64,000 nt of DNA from Microbacterium aurugineum (GTDB lineage Bacteria > Actinomycetota > Actinomycetes > Actinomycetales > Microbacteriaceae): the NCBI RefSeq assembly GCF_023101205.1, contig NZ_CP078078.1:2675411-2739410 (forward strand). The letters are read 5' to 3'. This document shows positions 47,305 to 56,241 of this stretch, piece by piece. The notes under the pieces are model-generated. The model was not told the DNA's origin, searched no databases, and saw nothing but the letters and a program-made list of their open reading frames with translations. Position numbers and translations under genes: made by a program. The number at the start of each line of letters is the position of its first letter. Positions within the stretch are counted from its first letter, which is position 1.

Positions 47305-48288
47305 ATGATCCCGCCGCTCGCAGACCTGCTCGACTCGGCCAGGGTCGTCGCCCTCCCCCTGCACAGTCGCTTCCGCGGCGTCGATGTGCGCGAAGCGCTC
47401 CTCTTCGAAGGACCGGAAGGCTGGGCGGAGTTCTCACCGTTCGTCGAGTACGACGACGTCGAGGCCTCGACCTGGCTCGCCGCGGCGATCGACTTCGCCT
47501 GGCGCCCCCAGCCTGAACCGCTCCGTGATCGGATCGGCGTGAACGCGACCATCCCGGCAATCGAGGCCGGCCGCGTGACTGAGCTGCTGTCGCGGTTCAC
47601 GGGGTGCCGCACGGCCAAGGTCAAGGTCGCCGAGCCGGGGCAGACCCTCGCCGACGACGTGGCACGCGTCCGGGCGGTGCGCGAGGCGATGGGGCCCGAG
47701 GGACGCATCCGGGTCGACGCGAACGGCGCCTGGAACGTCGACGAGGCCGAGCACGCGGTGCATGCCCTCGGTGAACACGACCTGGAATACGTCGAGCAGC
47801 CCTGCGCGACGGTTCCGGAGCTCACGGAACTCCGCACGCGCGTGAAGTACATGGGCATCCCGGTGGCAGCAGATGAGAGCGTGCGGAAGTCCTCCGATCC
47901 ACTCGCGGTCGCCCGCGCCGGTGCCGCCGACCTCCTCGTGATCAAGGCCCAGCCGCTGGGCGGCATCACGCACGCCCTGCAGATCGTCACGGCTGCTGGG
48001 CTCCCGGTCGTGGTCTCGAGCGCGCTGGACACCGCGATCGGCCTGTCCCAGGGAGCCGCGCTCGCCGCCGCCCTTCCGACGCTGGACTATGACTGCGGGC
48101 TCGGCACGGCGTCGCTGTTCCTCGACGACGTGGCCGACCTGCGTCCGGTCGATGGCTCGATCCCGGTCGGACGCGTGACCCCGGACGCCGAAGCACTCAG
48201 CCGCCTCGCCGCCTCGGACGAACGCCGCGAGTGGTGGTTCGCTCGCCTCGCCCGCTGCCACTACGAGCTGTCCGCCGCCGCGCACTGA
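47305..48288 (+). CDS. menC: o-Succinylbenzoate synthase
   Basis: The 327-residue enolase-superfamily protein dehydrates SHCHC to o-succinylbenzoate. Active-site residues fall in expected places: K105/K107 (AKVKV), metal ligands D138, E164 (EYVEQP) and D190 (AADES), and K214 (VIKAQP). It lies apart from menB-menE on the opposite strand. The ATG has no ribosome-binding site; CAGAAT, 6 nt upstream, is a weak leaderless match. Confidence 0.93.
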   Translation: MIPPLADLLDSARVVALPLHSRFRGVDVREALLFEGPEGWAEFSPFVEYDDVEASTWLAAAIDFAWRPQPEPLRDRIGVNATIPAIEAGRVTELLSRFTGCRTAKVKVAEPGQTLADDVARVRAVREAMGPEGRIRVDANGAWNVDEAEHAVHALGEHDLEYVEQPCATVPELTELRTRVKYMGIPVAADESVRKSSDPLAVARAGAADLLVIKAQPLGGITHALQIVTAAGLPVVVSSALDTAIGLSQGAALAAALPTLDYDCGLGTASLFLDDVADLRPVDGSIPVGRVTPDAEALSRLAASDERREWWFARLARCHYELSAAAH

Positions 48289-48299
48289 CCCGGCGCACC

Positions 48300-48358
48300 G
48301 CCGACACGCCAGATCTCGGGCGCTTCCGCGGGTACGGTCCGGCATCTGGCGTGTCGGC
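48300..48358. terminator. 15-bp inverted repeat between menC and the TetR gene
   Basis: GCCGACACGCCAGAT (48300-48314) pairs perfectly with ATCTGGCGTGTCGGC (48344-48358) around a 29-nt loop. It sits between convergent genes and could terminate both. The large loop resembles that of the repeat at 12250, so a dispersed extragenic element is also possible. Confidence 0.6.
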
Positions 48359-48385
48359 CGAGGATTGAACGAGCGGCCGGGACCG

Positions 48386-49009
48386 CTACAACTCGATGAA
48401 CAGCTGCACGAGCCGTCCGAGCTGCTCGCTGCCCGAATGCCGCAGCTGCGCGTCGTCGAGCCCTGCCATCGCACCGCGCACGGTCATGCCCTCCCAGAGG
48501 ATCATGAGCATCCGCGCCGCCGTCTCCGCAGGCAGACGCAACTGCAACGGCCCCGCCGACACGATGTCCTCGATGATCTGCGCGATGCTCCCGACCATCT
48601 CGCTCTCCTGAACGAGATAGGCCGCGCCGAACTCCGGGTCACGCAGTGCACGGATACGGATCTCGCTCATCAGCATCACGCCGAGGCGGTCATCGCCTCC
48701 GAGCTCCATGATCTGCTGGACGAGTTCGATGGGGTCGCATCCCTCGGCGAGCGCGCCGTCCGCGGTCAGCTGCTCGACGCGCGCACGCACCGCGCTCACA
48801 CGCACCTCGGAGACGCTGGCCGCCAGCATCAGGAAGAGCTCGTCCTTGGATTCGAAGTTCGAGTAGAACGCGCCGCGAGTGAACCCTGCACGCTCGCAGA
48901 CCGCCTCGACGGAGGCACCGTCGAGGCCGACTTCGGCGAAGACCTGCGCCGCCGCCTCCAGTAGACGGGCACGCGTGTTCTCGCGACTACGGGTTGCGGG
49001 TGTCGACAT
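48386..49009 (-). CDS. TetR-family transcriptional regulator
   Basis: The 207-residue protein has an N-terminal TetR helix-turn-helix (about 10-56, 'FAEVGLDGASVEAVCERAGFTRGAFYSNF') and a ligand-binding C-terminal domain. ATG 49009 follows AGGAGG. It is divergent from the MMPL-YhgE operon, and the two palindromes between them are the likely operators, so it probably represses both directions and releases DNA when it binds a drug or lipid. Confidence 0.92.
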   Translation of the reverse strand: MSTPATRSRENTRARLLEAAAQVFAEVGLDGASVEAVCERAGFTRGAFYSNFESKDELFLMLAASVSEVRVSAVRARVEQLTADGALAEGCDPIELVQQIMELGGDDRLGVMLMSEIRIRALRDPEFGAAYLVQESEMVGSIAQIIEDIVSAGPLQLRLPAETAARMLMILWEGMTVRGAMAGLDDAQLRHSGSEQLGRLVQLFIEL

Positions 49010-49081
49010 CGAAACCTCCTGACCCTTCACTCTCGCACGATTCACACCCCGCACACAGACTCACCCGTGCGGGTCACCTTA

Positions 49082-49116
49082 CGATACATCTATGTATCGG
49101 ATACACCTGTGTATCC
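49082..49116. promoter_or_regulatory. Two tandem palindromes, likely TetR operators
   Basis: CGATACAT-CT-ATGTATCG (49082-49099) and GGATACAC-CT-GTGTATCC (49099-49116) are perfect, share the pattern GATACAyCTrTGTATC and are 17 bp apart. They lie in the TetR-MMPL divergent region, 25 bp before the MMPL start. Confidence 0.85.
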
Positions 49117-49140
49117 ACCCCGCACCCTTCGGAGGAACGC

Positions 49141-51996
49141 GTGTCCACACTCCTGTCCTCACTCGGACGTTGGTCGTTCCGTCACCCGTGGCGAGTCCTC
49201 GTGTCCTGGCTCCTCGCGCTCGGCATCGCCGGTGCCGGTGCCCTCGTGCTCGGCGCAGGTACGGACAACACCTTCTCCATCCCCGGAACCGAGTCCCAGG
49301 CAGGTCTGGAGCAGCTCTCCCGGTCCTTCCCCCAGGTGAGCGGCACGAACGCGCAGTTCATCGTGGTGGCCGCCGACGGCGATCAGGTCACGGATGACGA
49401 CTACCGCGACCACATCGAAGATGCCGTCGACCAACTTGCGGACCTCGACGGTGTCCTCGCGGCCACCTCGCCGTACGACGAGATGGTCAGCGGGATGATC
49501 AACGACGACGACACCGCGGCGATCGTGCGTGTGCAGTTCGACGGTGAGTCCACGGATGTCTCGGACGACACGAAAGAGGCGCTGCGCACGGTCGTGAGCG
49601 ACCTGGACTCGGAACTCCCGGACGGTGCACAGACCTCCCTCGGCGGCGACCTCTTCGCGATCTCGATCCCGGGCGTCACGCTCACCGAGGCGGTCGGTCT
49701 GCTCATCGCGCTGCTGGTCCTGATCGTCACCTTCCGCTCATTCGTCGTCGCCGGTCTTCCCCTCCTCACGGCGATCCTCGGCGTCGGCATCTCGATGGCA
49801 GGCATCTTCACGGCGACGGCCTTCGCCACGGTCTCCTCCACCACGCCGCTGCTGGCGCTCATGCTCGGGCTCGCGGTCGGCATCGACTACGCACTGTTCA
49901 TCATGGCGCGGCATCAGGATCAGGTGCGCGAGGGCGTCGATCCGGAGGAGTCCGCGTCGCGCGCCGTCGGGACGGCTGGCTCCGCCGTGGTGTTCGCGGG
50001 CGTCACCGTGCTCATCGCCCTGATCGGACTCGGCTTCGCCGGCATCCCGTTCCTGACGACCATGGGCATCGCCGCCTCGGTCGCCGTGGCCGTCGCGGTC
50101 GCGATCGCGGTCACCCTCACCCCCGCGCTCCTCGGATTCATGAAGGGCAGAGTGGTCGGTCGGCCGAAGCGCGCACCGAAGCCCAAGAAGAAAGACGCGA
50201 GCGACGACCCCGACAGCGCGCCCGCGGCTCCCGCCCGCGCCAAGGGCAGTGCCCGCTGGGTGAACGGTGTCACCAAGCGCCCCCTCCTCGTCTCCCTCGC
50301 CGTGGTGATCGGCCTCGGCATCGTCGCCATCCCCGCCCTCAGCCTGAACCTCGCCCTCCCGAACGCCGGGGTGCTGCCGAAAGACTCGGAAGCGCGTCAG
50401 AACTACGACCTCGTCGCTGAGGAATTCGGACCCGGATTCAACGGCCCGCTGATCCTCACGGGCACGATCGTCACGTCCACCGACCCGCTCACCTTGATGG
50501 AAGACCTCGGGGATGCCGTCGCGAAGGTGCCCGGCGTCAAGGAAGTCGCCCTCGCGACACCGAACGAGACCGCTGACACCGGCATCGTCCAGATCATCCC
50601 GGAGACGGCCCCGGACGACCCGGCGACCGCCGACCTCGTCCGCGAACTGCGCAGCCATCACGACGAGTGGCTCGACGAATTCGGCATCGACCTCAAGGTC
50701 ACCGGCTTCACCGCCGTCGGCATCGACATCTCCGATCAGCTCGGCAATGCCCTGTTGCCGTTCGGCATCTTCGTGATCGGCCTCTCCCTCATCCTGCTGA
50801 CCATCGTGTTCCGCTCGCTGTGGGTGCCGATCACCGCGGCCGCCGGATACCTGCTCTCGATCGTGGCGGCGTTCGGCGTCGTCGGGGCCGTGTTCGAATG
50901 GGGCTGGTTCGCCGACCTCCTGCACGTCGCCCGGGTCGGGCCCATCATCAGCTTCATGCCGATCATCCTGATGGGCGTGCTGTTCGGGCTCGCGATGGAC
51001 TACCAGGTCTTCCTCGTCTCGCGCATGCGGGAGGACTTCGTGCACGACCCGGACTCCAAGAGCCCCGACCGGGCGACGCGGCGCGCTGCCGCATTGCGCA
51101 CCGTTCGCAGCGGGTTCACCGGGTCGGCGAAGGTGGTCACGGCGGCCGGCCTCATCATGTTCGCCGTCTTCGTGGCGTTCGTCCCCGAGGGCGACTCGTC
51201 ACTGAAACCCATCGCCCTGGGCCTCGCAGCCGGCATCGCGATCGACGCCTTCCTGGTGCGCATGACCTTGATCCCCGCGCTGATGGCCATCCTCGGCGAG
51301 CGCGCCTGGGAGCTCCCGGCCTGGCTGGAGAAGGTCCTCCCCCGCGTCGACGTCGAGGGCGAGGCGGTGGAACGCGAGCGGCACCTCGCTGCCTGGCCGG
51401 GAGACGGTTCGATCGTCGCCGCCGACGACCTCGTGCTGACGGATGCCGGGATCGACGGGCTGCACCTCCGGGTCCGGCCGGGCGGAGCGCTGCTGCTGAC
51501 CGGGAGTTCCGGTGCCGCGTTGCGTGCGCTGGCTCTGACGATCGCCGGACGGGTGACGCCTGACGCGGGACGCCTCCGGGTGGCGGGGCATCTGCTGCCA
51601 GGACGCGCGGCCTGGGTGCGCGCACACGTCGGCGCCTTGATCGCGACGGACGCCGGGGTCCCGGCATCCGAGCTCTCCGAGGCGCTGCGCGATCGACCCG
51701 CGGTGGTCGTGATCGACGGCGTCGAGAGGCTCCCCCTCGCCGCGCGCGATCAGATCGCCGCCCGACTCCGGGATGCGGATGCTGCGACCGCCGTGATCCT
51801 CACGACCACCGCACCCGAGGTCGCGCGCGACCTCCTCGCCGCCGCGGGCCGTCCCGCCCCCGAGCTTCTCTCCGTCGACACCCCCGCCGAGCGTCGACAC
51901 CCCCTCGGGTCACCGCATCCAGACGGGGGTGCCGACGAAGAACGGGGGCCTCGGCCTGAAGACGACACGACGAAAGCCACCGAGGTGACCGCATGA
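49141..51996 (+). CDS. MMPL-family transporter with a degenerate ABC-ATPase-like C-terminus
   Basis: The 951-residue protein has the RND/MMPL layout: a first helix (about 15-40), an extracellular domain, six helices with 'GLAVGIDYALFIMARHQDQ' (the GxxxDY proton-relay motif), and a second half with 'GLAMDYQVFLVSRMRED'. After residue 760 comes a domain that reads like an ABC ATPase: 'LHLRVRPGGALLLTGSSG' with the Walker A Lys missing (G788 to R795) and IDG (Asp859) instead of a D-E Walker B. There is no LSGGQ. GTG 49141 follows GGAGGAAC. Probably a lipid or drug exporter, repressed by the TetR protein. It overlaps the YhgE gene by 4 nt. Confidence 0.88.
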   Translation: MSTLLSSLGRWSFRHPWRVLVSWLLALGIAGAGALVLGAGTDNTFSIPGTESQAGLEQLSRSFPQVSGTNAQFIVVAADGDQVTDDDYRDHIEDAVDQLADLDGVLAATSPYDEMVSGMINDDDTAAIVRVQFDGESTDVSDDTKEALRTVVSDLDSELPDGAQTSLGGDLFAISIPGVTLTEAVGLLIALLVLIVTFRSFVVAGLPLLTAILGVGISMAGIFTATAFATVSSTTPLLALMLGLAVGIDYALFIMARHQDQVREGVDPEESASRAVGTAGSAVVFAGVTVLIALIGLGFAGIPFLTTMGIAASVAVAVAVAIAVTLTPALLGFMKGRVVGRPKRAPKPKKKDASDDPDSAPAAPARAKGSARWVNGVTKRPLLVSLAVVIGLGIVAIPALSLNLALPNAGVLPKDSEARQNYDLVAEEFGPGFNGPLILTGTIVTSTDPLTLMEDLGDAVAKVPGVKEVALATPNETADTGIVQIIPETAPDDPATADLVRELRSHHDEWLDEFGIDLKVTGFTAVGIDISDQLGNALLPFGIFVIGLSLILLTIVFRSLWVPITAAAGYLLSIVAAFGVVGAVFEWGWFADLLHVARVGPIISFMPIILMGVLFGLAMDYQVFLVSRMREDFVHDPDSKSPDRATRRAAALRTVRSGFTGSAKVVTAAGLIMFAVFVAFVPEGDSSLKPIALGLAAGIAIDAFLVRMTLIPALMAILGERAWELPAWLEKVLPRVDVEGEAVERERHLAAWPGDGSIVAADDLVLTDAGIDGLHLRVRPGGALLLTGSSGAALRALALTIAGRVTPDAGRLRVAGHLLPGRAAWVRAHVGALIATDAGVPASELSEALRDRPAVVVIDGVERLPLAARDQIAARLRDADAATAVILTTTAPEVARDLLAAAGRPAPELLSVDTPAERRHPLGSPHPDGGADEERGPRPEDDTTKATEVTA

Positions 51997-53966
51997 CCCT
52001 CCCCATCGAGCGCGCCCGCTCCCGCAAACCCATCACGTGGCTCACGATTCTCGGAGTGCTGTTGCTGCCTGCCGCGGTCGGCGGCATCCTGGTCGCGGCC
52101 CTGCAGAACCCGACAGAGCGCCTGGACTCGATGACCGCGGCGATCGTCAACCTCGACGATCCGGTGACCCTCGACGGGCAGGTGACCCCGCTCGGACGCC
52201 AGCTCGCCTCGGGCCTGGTCGAAGGATCGGACGACCTGGACTCGAACCTCACCTGGGTCATCTCCAACCAGGACGACGCCACCGACGGACTCGCCGACGG
52301 CACCTACCAGGCCGTCATCACGATCCCGGAGGAGTTCTCCGCAGCCGCCACCTCCGCGGGCACCGCGATCTCGGACGGCGGCGGGAAGGCCGAGCAGGCC
52401 ACGATCACCGTGACCACACCCGACGACGGCCTCGTCGCCGATGACCTCATCACGGGCCAGATCGCCGACGTCGCCGCCTCGACCATGGGCACCATGCTCT
52501 CCGAGGCCACGACCGAGAACATCCTGGTCGGCTTCACCACGATCGGCGACCAGATCGGCGAGGCGGCGGATGGTGCGTTGAAGCTAGCGAACGGAGCGCG
52601 GGATGCCGCGACCGGAGCCGCCGCGATCCCCGACGGCGCCACCCAACTCGCTTCCGGTGCGGGAGAACTCAGCACCGGCGCATCGTCACTCGCCACGGGA
52701 CTCGACACGATCGCGGGCAAGACGCGGGATGCCGCCGCGGGTGCTGCGCAGATCGGGTCAGGGCTGACAGCTGGGGCATCTCAGCTCCAGTCCGGAGCCG
52801 AGGACTCGAAGCAACTGGTCGGCGCGATTCAGAGCGCGTCCTCGTCGGCGCAAGCGGCCGCGAGCGGCTCGGCCGACCTCGCTCAGAAGCTCGGGGCCGC
52901 AGCAACCGCGGCCTGCACGCCCCCGGTCTCGGACCCGGCGGAATGCCAGCAGCTCTCCGACCTGGCCGCGGAGGCAGGAACCGTGGCGACGGACGCCGGC
53001 ACGGCCTCCGGCATCCTGAACAGCAAGAAGGTCGCCGACGGCGTCGCCGCGCTTCCGGGGACGTTCTCGACCCTCGCCGGGCAGATGTCCCAAGCCGGCG
53101 CCGGTGTCACGCAGCTGTCGTCCGGGCTCACCCAGCTCGCGGATCAGGGCATCAGCGCGTCCGCCACGGGCGCGCGGGGCATCGCCTCCGGAGCCACCCA
53201 GCTGTCGACCGGCGCCACAGCCCTCGCCGACGGTGCCACCGAGCTCTCGACCGGGCTCGACACCCTGGCCACCGGTACGGGTGACCTCGCGGGCGGGCTG
53301 CGCACGGCCTCCGACTCGCTCCCCTCCTTCAGCGACAGCGAGTCGAAGTCCCTCGCCTCGGTGATCGCCGATCCGGTGTCGTCGAACTCGTCGATGGACA
53401 CGATCTTCGGCCCGACCGCGATCCCGCTGCTCGCCGCGGTCGTGCTGTGGTTCGGCGGACTCGCGACCTTCCTCGTCATGCGCGCCCACACCGCCCGCAC
53501 CCTCACCTCACGACGCTCGTCTGCCACGCTCACGTTGCGCGCCTTCGCACCCGCTGCTCTGATCGGGGCAGGGCAGGGCCTACTGGTGTCGTTGATCGTG
53601 CAGATCGTCGCGAGCTACGACGCCCCCGCCTGGTGGGCCTTCGCCGGCACAGCCGTGCTCGCCGGCGTGGTGTTCGCCGCTGTGAACCAGGCACTCGTCG
53701 CACTGTTCGGCGGTGTGGGGCGCTGGATCTCGGCGCTCGTCGGTGTGCTCGCGGTCGCCACGGGTCTGATCTCCACCGTGCCCGATTGGCTGGCCGGACT
53801 CGGCGCGGTCCTGCCCACCGCTCCGGCCTTCGCAGGACTGATCGCCGGGAGTGGATCTGCGGTCGCAGCCCTGGTGGTGTGGGGCGTGCTGTCGCTCGTG
53901 GCCACGACCCTCGCCGTCGCCCTCCGACGGACCACTTCGGCGCGGGCGGTCATCGCCACGGCCTGA
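51993..53966 (+). CDS. YhgE/Pip-family membrane protein
   Basis: The 657-residue protein has one N-terminal helix (about 15-40), a long extracellular segment and five C-terminal helices (about 480-650), the ABC-2-like arrangement of YhgE/Pip proteins. The extracellular part contains many 11-residue-like repeats such as 'LSTGATALADGATELSTGL' that should form a coiled stalk. In Lactococcus, Pip is a phage receptor, and some relatives (EsaA) serve in type VII secretion. It overlaps the MMPL stop (ATGA) and so is made with it. Confidence 0.9.
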   Translation: MTLPIERARSRKPITWLTILGVLLLPAAVGGILVAALQNPTERLDSMTAAIVNLDDPVTLDGQVTPLGRQLASGLVEGSDDLDSNLTWVISNQDDATDGLADGTYQAVITIPEEFSAAATSAGTAISDGGGKAEQATITVTTPDDGLVADDLITGQIADVAASTMGTMLSEATTENILVGFTTIGDQIGEAADGALKLANGARDAATGAAAIPDGATQLASGAGELSTGASSLATGLDTIAGKTRDAAAGAAQIGSGLTAGASQLQSGAEDSKQLVGAIQSASSSAQAAASGSADLAQKLGAAATAACTPPVSDPAECQQLSDLAAEAGTVATDAGTASGILNSKKVADGVAALPGTFSTLAGQMSQAGAGVTQLSSGLTQLADQGISASATGARGIASGATQLSTGATALADGATELSTGLDTLATGTGDLAGGLRTASDSLPSFSDSESKSLASVIADPVSSNSSMDTIFGPTAIPLLAAVVLWFGGLATFLVMRAHTARTLTSRRSSATLTLRAFAPAALIGAGQGLLVSLIVQIVASYDAPAWWAFAGTAVLAGVVFAAVNQALVALFGGVGRWISALVGVLAVATGLISTVPDWLAGLGAVLPTAPAFAGLIAGSGSAVAALVVWGVLSLVATTLAVALRRTTSARAVIATA

Positions 53967-53972
53967 GCACCC

Positions 53973-54057
53973 TGCGAAAACGGAGACCATCCGCTCCCGG
54001 CCCGGCGCGTCGACTCATGACGCGCCCGGCCGGAGTGTTTCGATCTCGGTTTTCGCA
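53973..54057. repeat. 85-nt near-perfect hairpin after the YhgE gene
   Basis: TGCGAAAACGGAGA (53973-53986) pairs with TCTCGGTTTTCGCA (54044-54057) with one mismatch. Nested inside, GCGCGTC (54005-54011) pairs with GACGCGC (54019-54025), and the flanking GC-rich parts also pair with a bulge. It could be the terminator of the TetR-controlled operon or an extragenic palindromic element. Confidence 0.7.
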
Positions 54058-54074
54058 TCCCCCTCGACGAGACC

Positions 54075-54080
54075 TAGGCT
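54075..54080 (+). promoter_or_regulatory. Leaderless -10 box for the 2H phosphoesterase gene
   Basis: TAGGCT, 6 nt before the ATG at 54087. Confidence 0.5.
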
Positions 54081-54086
54081 CTCCGC

Positions 54087-54677
54087 ATGCGCCGACCGTT
54101 CATGAGCACCCCCGACCAACTGGAGAGCCTGAACGGTCAGCAATACCTCGTGCTCCGGCCGACCGCGGACGTCGCAGCGACCTACCGGGAGATCCAGAGC
54201 ACCGCACTCGCGCGTCTGGGGATGCCGCTGCGACACCCGCACACGGAGCACGTCACCCTCCGAGGCTTCTTCGAACCGGAGCGGCGAGAGGAGCTCGGCG
54301 AGCTGGTCCGCGCGTGGGCCGCGCAGCAGTCACCCATCGAGATCATCGGCGAAGCCGTCGACGAGTTCCCCACGCCCTGGCAGATCCTGGTCGTCCGTCT
54401 CGCACGCACGACGTCACTCGTCTCCGCATACTCGTCGCTGACCGATGCGCTGGATTGCACGGATCTTCGTCGCATCGGAGAGCTGCCCCTCGAGGAGTGG
54501 ACGTTCCATCTGTCCGTGCTCTACGGCAAGACGCTCGACGCCGCCACGTGGGACCGCGTCGTCCAGGAGGAGGCCCGCTACCTCACGCCACAGCCTGCCG
54601 AAGTCGTGCGCGAAGCCGAACTGGTCTGGTACCAGGACGGCGCCGAGCACGCCGAGGTGATACCCCTCGGCGGCTGA
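54087..54677 (+). CDS. 2H phosphoesterase / 2'-5' RNA ligase-like protein
   Basis: The 196-residue protein has the two HxT/S motifs of the 2H superfamily: H55-V-T57 and H141-L-S143. Members ligate or cleave 2',5' or 2',3'-cyclic phosphodiester bonds in RNA or nucleotides. The biological role of chromosomal bacterial copies is mostly unknown. It is transcribed towards and ends 3 bp from the aminopeptidase gene on the other strand. Confidence 0.82.
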   Translation: MRRPFMSTPDQLESLNGQQYLVLRPTADVAATYREIQSTALARLGMPLRHPHTEHVTLRGFFEPERREELGELVRAWAAQQSPIEIIGEAVDEFPTPWQILVVRLARTTSLVSAYSSLTDALDCTDLRRIGELPLEEWTFHLSVLYGKTLDAATWDRVVQEEARYLTPQPAEVVREAELVWYQDGAEHAEVIPLGG

Positions 54678-54680
54678 GGC

Positions 54681-56186
54681 TCACGAGGTCGGCGTGAAGC
54701 TCCGGGCCGCCTCCAACAACAGTCGCGCACCGAAACCGGTGGCACCCGCGGTGCGCCAGGAGTCGTCCTTCTCGGTCTGCATCGTCCCGGCGATGTCGAT
54801 GTGCGCCCACGGCGTCTCGCCCACGAAGTGCTGCAGGAACAGCGCCGCCGTCGTGGCTCCGGCGAAGGGGCCACCGAGGTTCGCGATGTCGGCGATGTCC
54901 GAGTCGAGCTGCTTGCGATACTTCTGCTCGAGCGGCAGCTGCCACACGGGCTCGTCGGCGAGCGCCGCGGCCTCACGCACCCGGTCGACCATCGTCTGGT
55001 CGTTGCCGAAGACCGGCGCGGTCGCGGAGCCGAGAGAGACCAATGCGGCACCGGTGAGTGTGGCGATGTCGACGATCGCGTCCACCCCGTCCTCGGTCGC
55101 GAGCACGAGGGCATCGCTCATCACGAGACGCCCTTCGGCATCGGTGTTCTTCACCTCGATCGTGGTGCCGCCGCGCGCCGTGAGCACGTCACCGAGTTTG
55201 TACGCGGTACCGGACGGCATGTTGTCGGTGCACATCAGCCAGCCCGAGACCTTGGTCGAGACTCCGGCGTCGCGCAGCCCGACGAAGGCACCGAGCACGG
55301 CCGCAGCACCGCCCATGTCCATCTTCATGAGCAGATGCATCGGGTCGCTGGGCTTGAGGCTGATGCCACCCGAGTCGTACATGATGCCCTTGCCCACCAG
55401 GCCGAGGTGGCCGGAGCCGCCACCTTCGGGCGTGTAGACGAGCTTGATCATGCGCGGCTCCTCCACGGATCCCTGATTGACGCCGAGCAGACCCCCGCAG
55501 CCGAGATCGATGAGCGCCTGCTTGTCGAACAGCTCGACCTCGAATCCGAAACGCGCTCCGAGTTCCACCGCGATCTCGCCCATGTTCACCGCCGTCAGGT
55601 GACCGGGCGGGGTGTTCGCCAGATCACGGGCCACGACACCAGCGCGGGCAGCCGTGCGTGCGACCTCGAGTGGCCCGCCGTCCGCGCCCGGCACATCCAC
55701 GGTGAAGGCGGCGAGCGGGACGTGCTTCGACGACGCGTTCAGCACCGTGTACCGGTAGCGCGCGAGGAGTGCCCCTTCGGCGAGCGCTCGCACAGCCTCG
55801 CCTGCCTCCACCCCCGCGAGGTCGCCGATCCGCAGCCCCAGGGTCGCCCGACGGGGGACGGCGCGAGCGAGAGCAGCCGCTGCATCGCGAAGGCCACGCG
55901 GCCCGACATCCGCCCGATCGCCCAGACCGACGGCGACGAGATCCGGCTGACCCGCGCGCGGCAGCACCAGAGAGGTCCCCGGCTCGGCAGTGAACCCCGC
56001 ATCCTCCAGGCCGGCGCGGTCGAACCCGAGCTCACCCGGAACGTCCCCGTCGGTGTACACCCCGACTCCGATCGCCTCGACGTCGGAGGCGATCTCACCG
56101 ACCCGGAGATCCACGGTGTCCACGGCATCCAGCCCGGGCGTGGTCTTCAGATCGGCGGGGATCAGCTTGTTGGGTCTGCGGTCCAT
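54681..56186 (-). CDS. Leucyl aminopeptidase (M17)
   Basis: This 501-residue cytosolic peptidase has the M17 fingerprint NTDAEGRL (347-354), metal and catalytic residues K266, D271, D290, D349, E351 and R353, and the 'GKGIMYDSGGISLKP' loop. It removes N-terminal residues from peptides, using two metal ions, and is usually a hexamer. ATG 56186 follows AAGGAG. It lies 55 bp downstream of the AbgT transporter gene on the same strand, so imported peptides or aminobenzoyl-glutamate-like compounds could be its substrates. Confidence 0.95.
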   Translation of the reverse strand: MDRRPNKLIPADLKTTPGLDAVDTVDLRVGEIASDVEAIGVGVYTDGDVPGELGFDRAGLEDAGFTAEPGTSLVLPRAGQPDLVAVGLGDRADVGPRGLRDAAAALARAVPRRATLGLRIGDLAGVEAGEAVRALAEGALLARYRYTVLNASSKHVPLAAFTVDVPGADGGPLEVARTAARAGVVARDLANTPPGHLTAVNMGEIAVELGARFGFEVELFDKQALIDLGCGGLLGVNQGSVEEPRMIKLVYTPEGGGSGHLGLVGKGIMYDSGGISLKPSDPMHLLMKMDMGGAAAVLGAFVGLRDAGVSTKVSGWLMCTDNMPSGTAYKLGDVLTARGGTTIEVKNTDAEGRLVMSDALVLATEDGVDAIVDIATLTGAALVSLGSATAPVFGNDQTMVDRVREAAALADEPVWQLPLEQKYRKQLDSDIADIANLGGPFAGATTAALFLQHFVGETPWAHIDIAGTMQTEKDDSWRTAGATGFGARLLLEAARSFTPTS

Positions 56187-56241
56187 GAGGTCTGCTCCTT
56201 CTGTGCGGTTGTTCGGATACGTCGTCCGCCGGCGATGTCGG

